DNA of 6,200 nt, from assembly GCA_030618065.1 (NCBI GenBank), contig JAUXEE010000135.1, positions 1 through 6,200 on the forward strand. The letters are read 5' to 3'. The notes below the pieces were generated by a model. The model saw nothing but the letters and a program-made list of their open reading frames with translations. It was not told the DNA's origin and did not search any database. The translations under genes and the position numbers were made by a program. This stretch comes from Gemmatimonadota bacterium (lineage in GTDB: Bacteria; Gemmatimonadota; Gemmatimonadetes; Longimicrobiales; Gaopeijiaceae). Positions 5,488-6,200 of this stretch are shown here, piece by piece (the first letter of the stretch is position 1; each line of letters begins with the position of its first letter).

Positions 5488-6200
5488 TCACAAGCCGATG
5501 AACTCGATGGCGACACCGCAAAGGAGAATGGTGACCCCAGCCAGGGCGTGGCCGTACCGCTGGGCCCGGGGGAAGGAGATCCGCTGAACCCCCTCCAGGC
5601 TGGCGAATACCAATCCCAGCATGGTTGCGATGGTAGCGGCCCCGAAGGTCCCGGTCACCAGGAAGAGGGAGGTCCAACTCTCGGTGGCGGCGGGAAACAT
5701 GAGGAGGGGGATGAGGGCTTCACAGGGCCCCAGAAGGAAGATCACAAAGAGCACCCAGGGGGTCATCTTGGACCCGGACTCGGCCGGATGGGGATGGAGA
5801 TGCTCCCTGGCATGGGCATGTTCATGAAGGTGGAGCGTTCCGTCGGCATGGGCATGCACGTGGGAGTGCTTTCGTCCTCTGAGGGCCCGTCGGACCCCCC
5901 AGATCGTGTAGAGGAGCCCGAAGAGGATGAGACCCCACGCGGCCCAGGAGCCTCTGGACGACTCGAATGCCTCCAGTCTGGAGATGGAGAGTCCGAAAGC
6001 GATCCCCACCATCCCCAGCACCACCGAACCAGCCACGTGGCCGAACCCGCAAAGAGCCGTGACCAGCAGGGTTTTTCTACGGGACCACTCCCCCACCCGG
6101 GCCATGGCCACGAAGGGCAAATAGTGATCCGGCCCCAACAGAGTATGAAAAAACCCGATGGAAAGAGCCGAGGCTAGAAGAATGGTGGTCTCGGAGGTCA
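5488..6200 (-). CDS. Six-helix membrane protein, TauE/SafE-UreH/NicO type, with His-rich loop (5' end at window edge)
   Basis: The frame is open from the right edge to TGA at 5490-5488. The first complete codons read TSETTILLASALSIGFFHTL, then LGPDHYLPF. The next codon outward would be NTG, with its first base at 6201, so the true start is probably one base outside the window, giving about 237 residues. The TTG at 6138 is internal, because starting there would remove helix 1 and the His of the H-x5-D-H motif (HTLLGPDH). About six membrane segments are visible in two halves of three, plus the family-typical GPCEALIPLLMFPA in helix 4. Between the halves, a loop coded at 5788-5868 has 11 His in 27 residues. 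Relatives include UreH-like urease accessory proteins, NicO/RcnA nickel-cobalt transporters and proteins annotated as sulfite exporters. The His loop and the HxxxxxDH motif favour a divalent metal such as Ni or Co, but no urease, hydrogenase or metal regulator gene is visible. It lies upstream of PBP1b on the same strand, separated by 178 bp. Confidence 0.88.
   Translation of the reverse strand, partial: TSETTILLASALSIGFFHTLLGPDHYLPFVAMARVGEWSRRKTLLVTALCGFGHVAGSVVLGMVGIAFGLSISRLEAFESSRGSWAAWGLILFGLLYTIWGVRRALRGRKHSHVHAHADGTLHLHEHAHAREHLHPHPAESGSKMTPWVLFVIFLLGPCEALIPLLMFPAATESWTSLFLVTGTFGAATIATMLGLVFASLEGVQRISFPRAQRYGHALAGVTILLCGVAIEFIGL
5788..5868 (-). other. Histidine-rich metal-binding-like loop in the UreH/NicO-like protein
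   Basis: This segment encodes alternating His residues (HSHVHAHA, HLHEHAHA, HLHPH), 11 His in 27 residues, between the two three-helix halves. Part is an internal duplication: the 12-mer GGCATGGGCATG (plus-strand reading) occurs exactly at 5809-5820 and 5845-5856, 36 bp or 12 codons apart, so the HAHA motif is repeated in frame. Such loops in NicO/RcnA and related transporters are thought to bind or buffer Ni, Co or Zn. Confidence 0.8.

Noticed and set aside
4746..5501. Plus-strand open frame of 251 codons covering the PBP1b N-terminal part and the intergenic repeat, including a 36-codon piece from ATG 5390
   Set aside because: There is no ribosome binding site at the inner ATG, no recognisable domain, and most of it is antisense to PBP1b. 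The 7-codon periodicity in the gap is simply the 21 bp repeat.
5218..6177. Plus-strand open frame of 319 codons opposite the UreH/NicO-like gene and the PBP1b start
   Set aside because: It crosses two well-supported minus-strand genes and the gap between them. Its product is low-complexity (Gly, Pro, Glu, His) without a recognisable domain.

Overview
This GC-rich 6.2 kb window reads as ordinary bacterial chromosome from a Gram-negative (diderm) organism. It encodes a predicted lipoprotein, an outer-membrane beta-barrel protein and a class A penicillin-binding protein of the PBP1b type. The lipoprotein, the barrel protein and the DDAH-like enzyme resemble, from memory, proteins common in Gemmatimonadota. 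That assignment is inference only; no marker gene is present. I see no mobile element, CRISPR array, tRNA or rRNA.

Layout: the left edge cuts into a plus-strand gene for a DDAH/arginine-deiminase-like guanidino hydrolase, of which only the catalytic C-terminal part (about 113 residues) remains. A 117 bp gap follows, holding an imperfect 19 bp tandem repeat and a weak promoter candidate. Next come two tightly coupled plus-strand genes. One encodes a predicted secreted lipoprotein of unknown function (start chosen at 462). The other encodes a predicted outer-membrane beta-barrel protein (start chosen at 1559) whose frame is already open at an ATGA stop/start overlap. They converge across only 28 bp on a minus-strand gene for a bifunctional PBP1b-like peptidoglycan synthase with an N-terminal UB2H-like domain. 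A 178 bp gap with a 21 bp tandem repeat separates this from a second minus-strand gene. That gene encodes a six-helix membrane protein of the TauE/SafE-UreH/NicO type with a histidine-rich loop, and it runs off the right edge, probably by a single base.

How the genes work together: three of the five genes are cell-envelope genes (lipoprotein, barrel, PBP1b) and a fourth is a membrane transporter-like protein. The lipoprotein-barrel pair is the only unit where joint function is well supported by layout. The rest look like neighbours rather than a pathway. The pair is the best candidate for something undescribed; the other points of interest are short tandem duplications in both larger intergenic gaps and in the PBP C-terminus. 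There is no strong sign of a novel defence, mobile or regulatory system.
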